Source: Pelagibius sp. (GTDB lineage Bacteria > Pseudomonadota > Alphaproteobacteria > Kiloniellales > Kiloniellaceae). Taken from it: a DNA stretch of 64,000 nt. The first letter of the stretch is position 1, and every line of letters begins with the position of its first letter. Below, one piece after another: positions 19,473 through 29,433 of this stretch. Location of the stretch: assembly GCF_028281305.1 (NCBI RefSeq), contig NZ_JANQKD010000015.1, positions 88,154-152,153 on the forward strand, written 5' to 3'. The position numbers and the translations under genes were made by a program. Under the pieces are notes generated by a model, which saw nothing but the letters and a program-made list of their open reading frames with translations, did no database searches and had not been told where the DNA came from.

Positions 19473-21146
19473 CTAGAACAGACCTTGAATCAATCCCGCC
19501 TTGTCGAGCGCAATGCTGTTGGCAGCAGGCACCCGCGGCAGGCCCGGCATAGTCATGATTTCGCCGCAGATGACGACGATGAAGCCGGCGCCGGCGGACA
19601 GGCGAACCTCGCGGATCGGCACCGCATGGCCGCTGGGCGCGCCGCGCAGGTTCGGGTCGGTCGAGAAGCTGTACTGGGTCTTGGCCATGCAGACCGGCAG
19701 ATCGCCGTAGCCCGCATCCTCCCACTGCTTCAACTGATCGCGGATCTTCTTGTCGGCGATGGCCTCCTCGGCGCCGTAGATCTCATTGGCGATGGTATTG
19801 ATCTTCTGGAACAGGGGCATGCCGTCTTCGTAAAGCGGCTTGAAGGCGGCCTTGCCGCCGTCGAGCAGGCCGACCACCTTGTTCGCCAGCTCCTCGGTGC
19901 CTTCCGAGCCCTTGCCCCAGTGTTCGCAGACCACCGCGTCGACGCCGAGCGTCTGGGTGAACGCCTGGATCGCCGCCAGTTCGGCCTCGCTGTCCTTCAC
20001 GAAGCGGTTGATGGCCACCACAGCGGGCACACCGAACTTGGCCACGTTGGCAATGTGCCGGCCGAGGTTCTCCAACCCCTTCTTCACCGCTTCGACGTTC
20101 TCGTCGCCGAGGGCGTCCTTGGCGACGCCGCCGTGCATCTTCAGCGCCCGCACGGTGGCGACGATGACAACCGCTTCCGGATTGAGCCCGGCCTTACGGC
20201 ACTTGATGTCGAAGAACTTCTCGGCGCCAAGGTCGGCGCCGAAGCCGGCCTCGGTCACCACATAATCGGCCAGCTTGAGGGCCGACTTGGTGGCCGAGAC
20301 CGAGTTGCAGCCATGGGCGATGTTGGCGAAAGGACCGCCATGGATGAAGGCCGGGTTGTTCTCCAGCGTCTGCACCAGGTTGGGCATCAGCGCATCCTTC
20401 AGCAGAACGGTCATCGGGCCTTCGGCTTTCAGATCGCGCGCATAGATCGGCTTGCGGTCGCGGGTGTAGGCAACCACGATGTTGCCCAGGCGCGTCTGCA
20501 GATCCTCCAGTCCGTCGGCCAGGCAGAAGATCGCCATGACCTCCGAGGCCACGGTGATGTCGAAGCCGGTCTGGCGCGGAAAGCCGTTGGCGACCCCGCC
20601 GAGCGACGTCACTGTGTCGCGCAGCGCCCGGTCGTTCATGTCCAGCACTCGGCGCCAGGAGACCCGGCGCTCGTCGATGCCCAGCTCATTGCCCCAGTAG
20701 ATGTGGTTGTCGATCAGCGCCGAGAGCAGATTGTGCGCGGAGGTGATGGCGTGAAAGTCGCCGGTGAAATGGAGGTTGATGTCCTCCATCGGGACCACCT
20801 GGGCGTAGCCGCCGCCGGCTGCCCCGCCCTTCATGCCAAAGCAGGGTCCCAGCGAAGGCTCGCGCAGGCAGATCATGGCCTTCTTGCCGATCCGGTTGAG
20901 ACCGTCGCCCAGACCCACGGTGGTGGTGGTTTTGCCCTCGCCGGCCGGCGTCGGCGAGATCGCGGTCACCAGGATCAGCCGCCCGTCCCCCTTGGACTTC
21001 AGGGACTCCAGATAGTCGAAGCTGACCTTCGCCTTGCTGGGACCGTACTGCATCAGAGCGTCGGCGGGCATGTCGAGCTTGGCACCGATCTCGGTGATCG
21101 GCTTCATACTGGCTTCGCGGGCAATTTCGATATCGGACTTGGCCAT
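19473..21146 (-). CDS. fhs: formate--tetrahydrofolate ligase
   Basis: [90 protein letters not shown]; fhs signatures. Confidence 0.97.
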   Translation of the reverse strand: MAKSDIEIAREASMKPITEIGAKLDMPADALMQYGPSKAKVSFDYLESLKSKGDGRLILVTAISPTPAGEGKTTTTVGLGDGLNRIGKKAMICLREPSLGPCFGMKGGAAGGGYAQVVPMEDINLHFTGDFHAITSAHNLLSALIDNHIYWGNELGIDERRVSWRRVLDMNDRALRDTVTSLGGVANGFPRQTGFDITVASEVMAIFCLADGLEDLQTRLGNIVVAYTRDRKPIYARDLKAEGPMTVLLKDALMPNLVQTLENNPAFIHGGPFANIAHGCNSVSATKSALKLADYVVTEAGFGADLGAEKFFDIKCRKAGLNPEAVVIVATVRALKMHGGVAKDALGDENVEAVKKGLENLGRHIANVAKFGVPAVVAINRFVKDSEAELAAIQAFTQTLGVDAVVCEHWGKGSEGTEELANKVVGLLDGGKAAFKPLYEDGMPLFQKINTIANEIYGAEEAIADKKIRDQLKQWEDAGYGDLPVCMAKTQYSFSTDPNLRGAPSGHAVPIREVRLSAGAGFIVVICGEIMTMPGLPRVPAANSIALDKAGLIQGLF

Positions 21147-21239
21147 CGTTTTTTCTGCCTGATTTCAATTGATTGCTGTCTGTAACGGTTCCCCGCGCCG
21201 CGCCAAGACGGGCCGGGGCAAGGCGCTGGATAGTGTTGG

Positions 21240-22154
21240 CTAGGTCCCGAGCTTGGCGCCGACGCTGAGGCCGGCCTTGGCCGCATAGTCCCCGGCGGAG
21301 ATCTTCTTGTCGTCGTGCGGGCGCACCCGATCGACACGGATGGCGCCGCCGCCGGCGGCCACTGTGAAGCTGCCGTCCTCGGCGGCGATAACGCTGCCCG
21401 GATCGCCCGCACCTTCGACCTTGCCGGAGTCGAAGATCTTCACCTCGTTGCCGTTGAAGGTGGTCCAGGCGCCCGGTTGGGGGTTGGTCCCGCGTATCAG
21501 GTTGTAGACCTCGTCCACCGGCTTCGACCAGTCGATCTGGGCGTCCGCCTTGCGGCACCAGCTCTCGTAGGTCTTCTTGCTGTGATCCTGAGGGATCGAC
21601 GGTGCCTTGCCGTCGCGCACCAGATCGACAGCCTCGACCATGGCGTCCACACCCATGGGGAAGAGCTGGTTGAAGTAGAGCGTGCCCAGCGTGTCGTCGG
21701 GACCGATCTCGACCGTCTTCTGCAGCAGCACCGGGCCCTCGTCGAGCCCTTCGTCGGGCCAGAAGATCGTCAGGCCGGTTTCCTTGCGGCCCATGATGAT
21801 CGGCCAGTTGATCGAGCTTGGGCCGCGGTGCAAAGGCAGCAGCGAGGGGTGGTACTGGATCGTGCCCTTCTCCGGAACGTCGAGCACCGGCTGGGGCACG
21901 AAAAGCGTCACATAGGCCATGACGCAGAGGTCCGGCGCGAAGGAGCGCATCAGTTCCTCGGCCTCCGGCGTCTTCCAGGACGCGGGCTGGTGCAGCGGCA
22001 GGCCCTTCTCCAGGGCGAACTCCTTCAGGGGATCGGTCGGCCGCCCCTCCTTATCGGGGGCGCAGAACACCCCAACCACATTCTCCCCACGCTCCAGAAG
22101 CTTCTCGAGCACGGCCTTGCCAAAGGCCTGCTGGCCATGGACGACAATCCGCAT
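21240..22154 (-). CDS. stand-alone 10-formyltetrahydrofolate hydrolase/formyltransferase-fold protein resembling the N-terminal domain of ALDH1L1
   Basis: MRIVVHGQQAFGKAVLEKLLERGENVVGVFCAPDKEGRPTDPLKEFALEKGLPLHQPASW...GTIQYHPSLLPLHRGPSSINWPIIMGRKETGLTIFWPDEGLDEGPVLLQKTVEIGPDDTLGTLYFNQLFPMGVDAMVEAV...GKAPSIPQ...TYESWCRKADAQIDWSKP...IRGTNPQPGAWT; pattern matches ALDH1L1 hydrolase domain better than Fmt. Confidence 0.85.
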   Translation of the reverse strand: MRIVVHGQQAFGKAVLEKLLERGENVVGVFCAPDKEGRPTDPLKEFALEKGLPLHQPASWKTPEAEELMRSFAPDLCVMAYVTLFVPQPVLDVPEKGTIQYHPSLLPLHRGPSSINWPIIMGRKETGLTIFWPDEGLDEGPVLLQKTVEIGPDDTLGTLYFNQLFPMGVDAMVEAVDLVRDGKAPSIPQDHSKKTYESWCRKADAQIDWSKPVDEVYNLIRGTNPQPGAWTTFNGNEVKIFDSGKVEGAGDPGSVIAAEDGSFTVAAGGGAIRVDRVRPHDDKKISAGDYAAKAGLSVGAKLGT

Positions 22155-22255
22155 GCCTGCCTGTTTCCCCCGTGTATTGGCCGTGCCTCAGAAAGGACGG
22201 TGTGATCAACGACGATTCCCGCCGGATCGGCTGATCCGGCGGCGACACTCTTCGG

Positions 22256-23533
22256 TCATTCAGCGGCGGCCTGCTCCGGCAGATCGCCCAGGGCCCCGCT
22301 GGCCCAGGTCTCCTGGATCTCGTCCTCGGAAAGCCCAAGGACCTGGCTCAGGATCTCGTTGGTGTGCTCGCCCAGCAGCGGCGAGCGGGTCACCTCGGCA
22401 GGCGAGTCCGACAGTTTGACGGGATTGCCCACAGTCAGGTACTTGCCGCGCTCCGGGTGGTCGACCTCGACGATGGTGCCGGTTTCCCGAAGGCTCGGCT
22501 CCTCCGCCAGCTCCTGCATCGAGAGGATCGGCCCGCAGGGAATGTTCAGCGGGTTGCAGGCCTCCATGACCTCGAACTTGGTCTTGGTCTTGGTCCAACC
22601 CTCGATGGTGTCGAAGATCTGCGGGATCTTGTCGAGCCGGGCCTCCGGCTTCGCATAGCCCGGGTCTTCCTTCCACTCCGGCTTGCCGATCAGATCGCAG
22701 ATGTTGCCCCAGACGGCGGCCTGGGTGATGAAGTAGACATAGGCGTTGGGGTCGGTCTCCCAGCCCTTGCACTTGACGATCCAGCCGGGCTGACCGCCGC
22801 CGGAATCGTTGCCGGCCCGCGGCGTCGCTTCGCCGAAGGGAATGCCCTGGCCGAACTGGCTGTATTCCTTCAGAGGCCCATGCTGGAGGCGCTGCTGATC
22901 GCGCAGCTTCACCCGGCAGAGGTTCAACACCCCGTCCTGCATGGCGGCCAGCACACGCTGACCCTTGCCCGACGTCTCGCGATGGAACAGCGCCGTGACG
23001 ATGCCCAGAGCCAGGTGGAGGCCGGTGCCGGAATCGCCGATCTGCGCGCCGGTCACGGTCGGCGGCCCGTCCAGGAAGCCGGTGGTCGAAGCGGCGCCGC
23101 CGGTGCATTGGGCAACGTTCTCGTAGACCTTGCAGTCCTCGTAAGGCCCGGGGCCGAAGCCCTTGACGGAGGCGTAGATCATCCGCGGATTGATCTTCTG
23201 CACCTGCTCCCAGCCGAAGCCCATGCGGTCCAGCGCACCGGGGGCGAAGTTCTCCACCAGCACATCGCAGGACTGTACCAGCTTGGTCAGAACCTCCTTG
23301 CCCTTCTCGCTCTTGGTGTTGAGCGTGATGGAGCGCTTGTTGTGGTTCAGCATGGTGAAGTAGAGGCTGTCGACGTCCGGGATGTCGCGCAACTGGCCGC
23401 GGGTGGCATCCCCCACACCAGGCCGTTCCACCTTGATGACGTCGGCGCCGAACCAGGCCAGAAGCTGGGTGCAGGTCGGCCCGGACTGAACATGGGTGAA
23501 GTCCAGGATGCGTACGCCTTCGAGAGCTTTCAT
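22256..23533 (-). CDS. frc: formyl-CoA:oxalate CoA-transferase (CaiB/BaiF family)
   Basis: [74 protein letters not shown]...[32 protein letters not shown]. Confidence 0.95.
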   Translation of the reverse strand: MKALEGVRILDFTHVQSGPTCTQLLAWFGADVIKVERPGVGDATRGQLRDIPDVDSLYFTMLNHNKRSITLNTKSEKGKEVLTKLVQSCDVLVENFAPGALDRMGFGWEQVQKINPRMIYASVKGFGPGPYEDCKVYENVAQCTGGAASTTGFLDGPPTVTGAQIGDSGTGLHLALGIVTALFHRETSGKGQRVLAAMQDGVLNLCRVKLRDQQRLQHGPLKEYSQFGQGIPFGEATPRAGNDSGGGQPGWIVKCKGWETDPNAYVYFITQAAVWGNICDLIGKPEWKEDPGYAKPEARLDKIPQIFDTIEGWTKTKTKFEVMEACNPLNIPCGPILSMQELAEEPSLRETGTIVEVDHPERGKYLTVGNPVKLSDSPAEVTRSPLLGEHTNEILSQVLGLSEDEIQETWASGALGDLPEQAAAE

Positions 23534-23575
23534 ACCGTGCTCCTGTATTCTGAAGTTTGACTCGTTGGAGCTGGG

Positions 23576-25321
23576 CTACTTCTTGGCAACCACGCTCTGC
23601 GGATTGAGATTGCCGATGCGGCCGCTTTCCGTGCCTGCCGCTTCGTCGATGACCGCGTTCACCAGGGCCGGCCGGCCGGAGTCCATGGCCTCGTTGACCG
23701 CGCGGCGCAGTTCATCGGGCGAGGTCGCGTAGTACCCGGCGCCGCCGAAGGCCTCCATCATCTTGTCGTAGCGCGCATCCTTGACGAAGACAGTGGTCGC
23801 CGCGTCCGCGCCGCCGGTCGGGTTGACGTCGGTCCCGCGATAGATGCCGCCATTGTTGAAGACCACCACGCAGATGGGCAGGTTGTAGCGGCAGATCGTC
23901 TCGATCTCCATGCCCGAGAAGCCGAAGGCGCTGTCGCCCTCGCCGGCCAGCACCGGCAGCCCGGTCTCAACCGCCGCCGCGATGGCCTGGCCCATGCCGA
24001 TGCCCATGACGCCCCAGGTTCCGACGTCCAGGCGCTTGCGGGGCTTGTACATGTCGATGATGCTGCGCGCGAAATCGAGGGTATTGGCCCCTTCGTTCAC
24101 GAGAACGGCGTCCGGCCGCTCGGCGATGATGGTCCGCAGCACGCCCAGGGCGCCGTGAAAGTCCATCGGCACGTTGTTGTTCTGCAGCCGCGGCGCCATG
24201 CGCTCGATGTTGGCGTCCTTCTTCGCCCTGACGGCCTCGGTCCAGTCGGCGGGCGGCGGGGTCCAGCCATCGCCCATCGCCTCAAGCAGGGCGGAGACGC
24301 AGGAGCCGATGTCGCCCACCAGCGGCGCGGCGATCTCGACGTTGCTGTCCATCTCCTTCGGCTCGATGTCGATCTGGACGAACTTCTTCGGCGCGTTCCC
24401 CCAGGTCTTGCCCTTGCCGTGGGAGAGCAGCCAGTTGAGCCGCGCACCGATCATCAGGACGACATCGGCCTCCTTCAGCACCAGGGAGCGGGCCGGGCCG
24501 GCCGACTGGGGATGGGTGTCGGGCAGCAGGCCCTTGGCCATGCTCATCGGCAGATAGGGAAAGCCGCTTTTCTCGACCAGGGCGCGGATCTCTTCGTCGG
24601 CCTGGGCGTAGGCAGCCCCCTTGCCAAGGACGATCAGGGGCCGCTTGGCGCCCTTCAGCACCTCCAGCGCCCGCGCGACGGCCTCCGGCGCCGGCAACTG
24701 GCGCGGCGCGGCGTCGACGACCTTCACGAGGGACTGTTGACCGGCTTCCGCGTTCATGACCTGACCCAGCAGATTGGCCGGCAGGTCAAGATAGACACCG
24801 CCGGGCCGCCCGGACACCGCCGAGCGGATGGCCCGGGCAATGCCGATACCGATGTCCTCGGCATGCAGCACGCGGTAGGCCGCCTTGCAGAGCGGCTTGG
24901 CAATGGCGAGCTGATCCATCTCCTCGTAGTCTCCCTGCTGCAGGTCGACGATCTCCCGCTCGGAAGACCCGCTGATGAGGATCATGGGGAAGCAGTTGGT
25001 GGTGGCGTGGGCCAGGGCCGTCAGGCCGTTGAGAAAGCCCGGCGCGGAGACCGTCAGGCAGACCCCGGGCTTCTTGGTCAGAAAGCCGGCGATGGCAGCG
25101 GCGTAGCCGGCATGCTGCTCGTGGCGGAACGACAGGACCCGCATGCCCTCGGCCTGCATGTAGCGGCCAAGGTCCGTGATCGGGATGCCCGGGACGTTAT
25201 AGATGGTGTTGATGCCGTTGAGCTTCAGCGCGTCGATGACGAGGTGAAAACCGTCGGTCAGGGCCTCTGACTCGGCGGCTTGTTCCACGGTGGCATCAAG
25301 GCTCTGTACGGATGCTGACAT
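23576..25321 (-). CDS. oxc: oxalyl-CoA decarboxylase (ThDP-dependent)
   Basis: [103 protein letters not shown]...[37 protein letters not shown]. Confidence 0.97.
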   Translation of the reverse strand: MSASVQSLDATVEQAAESEALTDGFHLVIDALKLNGINTIYNVPGIPITDLGRYMQAEGMRVLSFRHEQHAGYAAAIAGFLTKKPGVCLTVSAPGFLNGLTALAHATTNCFPMILISGSSEREIVDLQQGDYEEMDQLAIAKPLCKAAYRVLHAEDIGIGIARAIRSAVSGRPGGVYLDLPANLLGQVMNAEAGQQSLVKVVDAAPRQLPAPEAVARALEVLKGAKRPLIVLGKGAAYAQADEEIRALVEKSGFPYLPMSMAKGLLPDTHPQSAGPARSLVLKEADVVLMIGARLNWLLSHGKGKTWGNAPKKFVQIDIEPKEMDSNVEIAAPLVGDIGSCVSALLEAMGDGWTPPPADWTEAVRAKKDANIERMAPRLQNNNVPMDFHGALGVLRTIIAERPDAVLVNEGANTLDFARSIIDMYKPRKRLDVGTWGVMGIGMGQAIAAAVETGLPVLAGEGDSAFGFSGMEIETICRYNLPICVVVFNNGGIYRGTDVNPTGGADAATTVFVKDARYDKMMEAFGGAGYYATSPDELRRAVNEAMDSGRPALVNAVIDEAAGTESGRIGNLNPQSVVAKK

Positions 25322-25419
25322 CTTTGATTGCTCCCAAAAAAGAACGCTTCGCCTTGGCGACTTGGTTTCTGTATGGACCTTGTTCGGCTCCGCCCCTGTG
25401 ACGCGACGACTGCCTTACC

Positions 25420-25466
25420 CAGTCGAGGGCTCACTCAGTCGAGGCCTCATTCAATCGAGATAATCG
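25420..25466. repeat. degenerate 16-bp tandem repeat (~3 copies)
   Basis: CAGTCGAGGGCTCACT | CAGTCGAGGCCTCATT | CAATCGAGATAATCG; overlaps the gntR stop codon. Confidence 0.6.
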
Positions 25467-26140
25467 ACGTGCGCCTCGATGTGCGCCGCCAGATTCAAAG
25501 TGTGTTCGCGCACTAGGCGCTCCGCGAGTTCAGTATCGCGGGCTTCCAGCGCCTCGATAATGTGCAGATGGTCGATGATCGACCGCTTGGCCCGGTCCTG
25601 TTCCGAAATCGTCCGGGCCCGGATACCCTTCATGTGAATGAACAGGCGATCGGCGGTTTCCTTCAACAGAGCGCAGCCGCTGAGCTCCAGGATCGACTGA
25701 TGAAACTCGATGTTGCGGTCCGAGTACTCGTCGATGTGCGCCTGGACCTGCCCGTTCTCGAAAGAGGTGAAAAGCTTGCGCAAGGAGGCGATGCCCTCGT
25801 CGGAGGCATTCTGGGTGATCAGCCGGGCGGCCATGCTTTCCAGCGCCGCCCAGACCGTGATCATCTCCAGGATCTCCTTGCGCGACTTGCGGACGATAAA
25901 GACGCCGCGGCGCGGAATGACGGTAACCAGCCCTTCCTGCTCCAGGCGCGCCAGAGCTTCACGGATCGGCGTACGGCTGATGCCGAGCTGCTCGGAGAGC
26001 TGCCGCTCGTCCAGCTTCAACTGGGCGTCGTCGGCATAGATGTTCATGGAGGTTATGCCGTCACGCAGCGTCTCGTAGATGTGCTCCTTCAAGCTGAAGG
26101 TCGTCTCGATCGGCTTGACTTCGAGCTTGTTCGGCAGCAT
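25451..26140 (-). CDS. GntR family transcriptional regulator, FCD C-terminal domain
   Basis: HIYETLRDGITSMNIYADDAQLKLDERQLSEQLGISRTPIREALARLEQEGLVTVIPRRGVFIVRKSRKEILEMITVWAALESMAARL; C-terminal EFHQSIL...HLHIIEALEARD...EHTLNLAAHI. Start chosen at MLPNKL. Confidence 0.94.
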   Translation of the reverse strand: MLPNKLEVKPIETTFSLKEHIYETLRDGITSMNIYADDAQLKLDERQLSEQLGISRTPIREALARLEQEGLVTVIPRRGVFIVRKSRKEILEMITVWAALESMAARLITQNASDEGIASLRKLFTSFENGQVQAHIDEYSDRNIEFHQSILELSGCALLKETADRLFIHMKGIRARTISEQDRAKRSIIDHLHIIEALEARDTELAERLVREHTLNLAAHIEAHVDYLD

Positions 26141-26214
26141 CGGCGGGGTCGGTCCGTTCCGTCGTGGCAAGGGCCAGACGCTGCAGCGGGCTTTGGCGCT
26201 CGGCGTCTGGTTCT

Positions 26215-26224
26215 TGGTATACAA
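26215..26224. promoter_or_regulatory. candidate GntR operator TGGTATACAA (autoregulatory position)
   Basis: TTCTTGGTATACAATAG, ~75 bp upstream of the gntR start; third copy of the motif. Confidence 0.5.
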
Positions 26225-26338
26225 TAGCCCACAAACCAGCCGCCGACAATATCATTCCCGCCCCGTTCCGGGGACAAAAGCGTTATGAATTCCTAACAGG
26301 AAATCTTGGAAATACCCCGCATATCATTGATCTCAATA

Positions 26339-27343
26339 TCACAAACCCCAGCGCAGTGCAGGGGTGTGCACCGGTGCATCCCAGAGCCTGCGCAGTTCGT
26401 CATCCAACAGAGTGACCGTCAGCGAACAGCCGGCCATTTCCAGGGAGGTGACGTAATTCCCAACCAGGCTGCGGGAAATGGTGACGCCGCGGCGTGCGAG
26501 CAGCTGCTCCGCTGCGTTGAACATCAGATAGAGTTCCATGAGCGGCGTGCCGCCGAAGCCGTTCAGCAGGACAAAGGCCTCGCCGCTGGCCTCACCACCG
26601 TGGGCCCGATCGCCGAAGTCCGAGAGAATGGCGGTCACCATCTCCTCGGCGATCTCGTTGGCCGAAGCCAACGCCACACGGCGGCGACCGGGTTCCCCGT
26701 GAATGCCGACGCCCAGTTCCATCTCGTTTTCGCCGAGATCGAAGGTCGGCGTACCCGCGGCCGGCACGGTACAGCTCGTCAAGGCGACACCCATGGAGCG
26801 GGTGGCGGCGTTGGCACGGTCGCCCAGCGCTTTCAGGGCAGCGAGGTCACGCCCCTCCTCCGCGGCGGCCCCCACGACCTTCTCCACGAACAGCGTCCCC
26901 GCAACACCGCGCCGGCCCGTCGAGAAGGTGGAAGTCTCCACCGCAACGTCATCGTTGGTCAGCACCGTCATGATCTCGCCGGCAGCCATCTCCGCCGCCA
27001 TCTCGAAGTTCATGACGTCGCCTTCGTAGTTCTTGACGATGAAAAGCGTTCCGGCCCCGCCGTCGACCGCCTCCGCCGCCGCCAGCATCTGGTCGGGCGT
27101 GGGCGAGGTGAAGACCTGGCCCGGACAAGCCGCGTCCAGCATGCCGTGGCCGACAAAGCCGCCATGCAGCGGCTCGTGGCCCGAGCCGCCGCCGGAGATC
27201 AGGGCCACCTTGCCGGCCTTCGGCTGGATGCGGCGCACGAACTTGTGCTCTTCCCCCAGGGCGAGAAGGTCGCTGTGGGCCGAGACGAAACCGTCCAGGC
27301 TTTCGGTGAGCACCGTCTCGGTGGCGTTGATCAGCTTCTTCAT
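26339..27343 (-). CDS. dhaK: dihydroxyacetone kinase subunit DhaK-like
   Basis: MKKLINATETVLTESLDGFVSAH...VALISGGGSGHEPLHGGFVGHGMLDAACPGQVFTSPTPDQMLAAAEAV; DhaK substrate-binding motif GGGSGHEP. Confidence 0.95.
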   Translation of the reverse strand: MKKLINATETVLTESLDGFVSAHSDLLALGEEHKFVRRIQPKAGKVALISGGGSGHEPLHGGFVGHGMLDAACPGQVFTSPTPDQMLAAAEAVDGGAGTLFIVKNYEGDVMNFEMAAEMAAGEIMTVLTNDDVAVETSTFSTGRRGVAGTLFVEKVVGAAAEEGRDLAALKALGDRANAATRSMGVALTSCTVPAAGTPTFDLGENEMELGVGIHGEPGRRRVALASANEIAEEMVTAILSDFGDRAHGGEASGEAFVLLNGFGGTPLMELYLMFNAAEQLLARRGVTISRSLVGNYVTSLEMAGCSLTVTLLDDELRRLWDAPVHTPALRWGL

Positions 27344-27371
27344 GACGTCCTCTCTCCTCTGCCTTGCGCCC

Positions 27372-27797
27372 TCAGGGCTGTCGCCCCTGTTCGAACAAGC
27401 GCGCGACTTTTTGAACGAACTCCTCGATGACGCGTTCCAACTCGCGATTGCGCGCCTCATCCCCCAGATCCGGCAGGTGAATGCGATGCTCGCGCAGTTT
27501 TGGCGCGTCCTTCACCAGCTTCAGGCGGGCCGGATGCGCCAGGCCATAGCTCTTCAGAAAACTGCGTCGCTGCTCGACCGAGAAGTGGCAGATCTCGAAA
27601 ATCGTCTCCAGATGGCGCGCGGGGATCGGCACTGAGTAGGCCGGGTTGGAGATCTGCGAGATGAAACTGCGGTTCTTGCCGAGCGCCGTGGCGAGGCGCT
27701 GGCGGGTGCCGGAGGGGCGCTTGTCGAGCACGCCCTGCAGCACCGCCTTGTAGGCGGCGACGGCATCGGCCGAGGCGACGGCAGGGGACCTAGCCAT
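27372..27797 (-). CDS. helix-turn-helix domain protein
   Basis: MARSPAVASADAVAAYKAVLQGVLDKRPSGTRQRLATALGKNRSFISQISNPAYSVPIPARHLETIFEICHFSVEQRRSFLKSYG; Cro/CI-like HTH. Start overlaps the EI stop. Confidence 0.75.
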   Translation of the reverse strand: MARSPAVASADAVAAYKAVLQGVLDKRPSGTRQRLATALGKNRSFISQISNPAYSVPIPARHLETIFEICHFSVEQRRSFLKSYGLAHPARLKLVKDAPKLREHRIHLPDLGDEARNRELERVIEEFVQKVARLFEQGRQP

Positions 27798-29433
27798 GCG
27801 CGTCGCCCAGCGCGATGCCGGCGATGGCCGCCTTGGTGCGCCCCAGGGCCAGCGGCGCGACAGAGAGGCTGCGCAATCCGCAGCCCAGCAGCGCCGGAAT
27901 CCGGGACGGCTCGCCGCCGGCATCGCCGCAGAGGCTGACCTCGATACCGAGGGCCCGCGCGCTGCCAACCAGCCACGTGATCAGCTTCAGCATCGCCGGA
28001 TGGGAGACGTCGTTGAGCGGCGCCACGGCAGCGATATCGCGCCCCGCAGCAGTCACGTACTGCGTCAGGTCGTTGGAGCCGATGGAGAAGAAGTCCGCCT
28101 CGGCAAAGAGCTCCGGCGCGATGGCCGCCGCCGGCACTTCGACCATCATGCCCATCGGCGCCGCCGCGCAAGCCGTGCCCTCGTCCTGCAGTTCCTTCAG
28201 CGCCTGATCAAAGAGACGCCGTGCCGCGTGCAGTTCTTCCGGACGGGTCACCATCGGCAGCATGATCTTGAGACTGCCGTGCGGCGCGGCGCGGGCCAGC
28301 GCGCGGAGCTGAACCCGGAATATCTCCGGGTGCGCCAGCGACAACCGCAGTCCCCGCACGCCCAGGAAGGGATTGGACTCCTCGGCCATCGTCAGACCAG
28401 CAATCGGCTTGTCCCCACCGGCGTCCAGTGTACGGATGACCACCGGCCTTCCTTCGGCCCATTCGAGCATCCGCCGATAGGCGCGGTACTGCTTTTCCTC
28501 ATCCGGCAGCCCGCCGGCGCGGTGGAATAGGAACTCGCTGCGTACCAGCCCGATCCCGTCGCAGTCGTTGGGATCGAGCGCGTCCAGTTCCGCCGGATCG
28601 GCGACGTTGATCATGACGGCAACCGGCGTTCCGTCGCGTGTCACCGCCGGCTTGCCGCGAAATGCAGCCTCTTCGGCCTGCACCCGCCTTGCTGCCGCCT
28701 GCCGGTCGGCAAAGGCGGCACGCTCGGCGCTGCTGGGATCGACGATCAGCAGGCCGCTTTCGCCGTCCAGCAGGGCCTCTCCCCCATCGGGCAGCTCGGC
28801 ATCGCCAAGCCCGACCACCATGGGCACGCCGCGGGCCCGCGCCAGCATGGCCACGTGACTGGAGGGGCTGCCCTGACGCAGCGCAAGCCCGCCGCCGCGG
28901 GTCCAGTCCGTTTCCAGAAAGCGGCTGGGCGTCAGGTCGCGGCCCGTCAGCACCTTGCCGGCCAGGTCCTGAGCCGGCAGCGCACGGCCGCTGAGATGCC
29001 GCAGCACACGGTCCTTCAGGTCCGAGAGGTCGCTTGCGCGGGCGCGGAAGTATTCGTCGTCGGCCGCTTCATAGTCGGCAATCTGGGTGTCCAAAGCGGC
29101 GCGCCAGGCGATCGCCGCGTTTTTGCCGTCCGCCAGGGCCGCAAGGGCCGGATCGATCAGCGCATCGTCCTCCAGCACGGCGACCTGGAACTCGATGATT
29201 CCGGCGGTCTCTGCGTCGAGATCGGCAAGAAGCGCCGCAAGCTCGGCCACGGCCTCGCTCATGGCCGCCCGCAGCCGACCGGCTTCCGCTTCCGGGTCGA
29301 GGCCTGCCGGCGATGCGGGCGCTTCGTTCGGAACCGCTTCGTCCTCCAGGACGATAAGCGGGCCGACTGCCAGACCCGGCGCCGCCGGGGTGCCCTGAAA
29401 CAGGAGCCCGTTGCGATCAGGCGTTGGCGGCAT
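27790..29433 (-). CDS. ptsI-like: phosphoenolpyruvate--protein phosphotransferase (PTS enzyme I)
   Basis: GLLFQGTPAAPGLAVGPLIVLEDE, GGGLALRQGSPSSHVAMLARARGVPMVVG (phospho-His), LVRSEFLFHRAGGLPDEEKQYRAYRRMLEWAEGRPVVIRTLDAGGDKPI, EADFFSIGSNDLTQYVTAAGRD, SLCGDAGGEPSRIPALLGCGLRSLSV. Confidence 0.95.
   Translation of the reverse strand: MPPTPDRNGLLFQGTPAAPGLAVGPLIVLEDEAVPNEAPASPAGLDPEAEAGRLRAAMSEAVAELAALLADLDAETAGIIEFQVAVLEDDALIDPALAALADGKNAAIAWRAALDTQIADYEAADDEYFRARASDLSDLKDRVLRHLSGRALPAQDLAGKVLTGRDLTPSRFLETDWTRGGGLALRQGSPSSHVAMLARARGVPMVVGLGDAELPDGGEALLDGESGLLIVDPSSAERAAFADRQAAARRVQAEEAAFRGKPAVTRDGTPVAVMINVADPAELDALDPNDCDGIGLVRSEFLFHRAGGLPDEEKQYRAYRRMLEWAEGRPVVIRTLDAGGDKPIAGLTMAEESNPFLGVRGLRLSLAHPEIFRVQLRALARAAPHGSLKIMLPMVTRPEELHAARRLFDQALKELQDEGTACAAAPMGMMVEVPAAAIAPELFAEADFFSIGSNDLTQYVTAAGRDIAAVAPLNDVSHPAMLKLITWLVGSARALGIEVSLCGDAGGEPSRIPALLGCGLRSLSVAPLALGRTKAAIAGIALGDAHG

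Noticed and set aside
19485-21185. 566-aa plus-strand ORF opposite fhs
   Set aside because: Shadow frame of a strongly recognised Fhs.
21240-22154. Annotation as methionyl-tRNA formyltransferase (Fmt)
   Set aside because: Lacks typical Fmt wording (NIHxSLLPRWRGAAPI) and neighbours def/rsmB; pattern fits ALDH1L1 hydrolase domain better.
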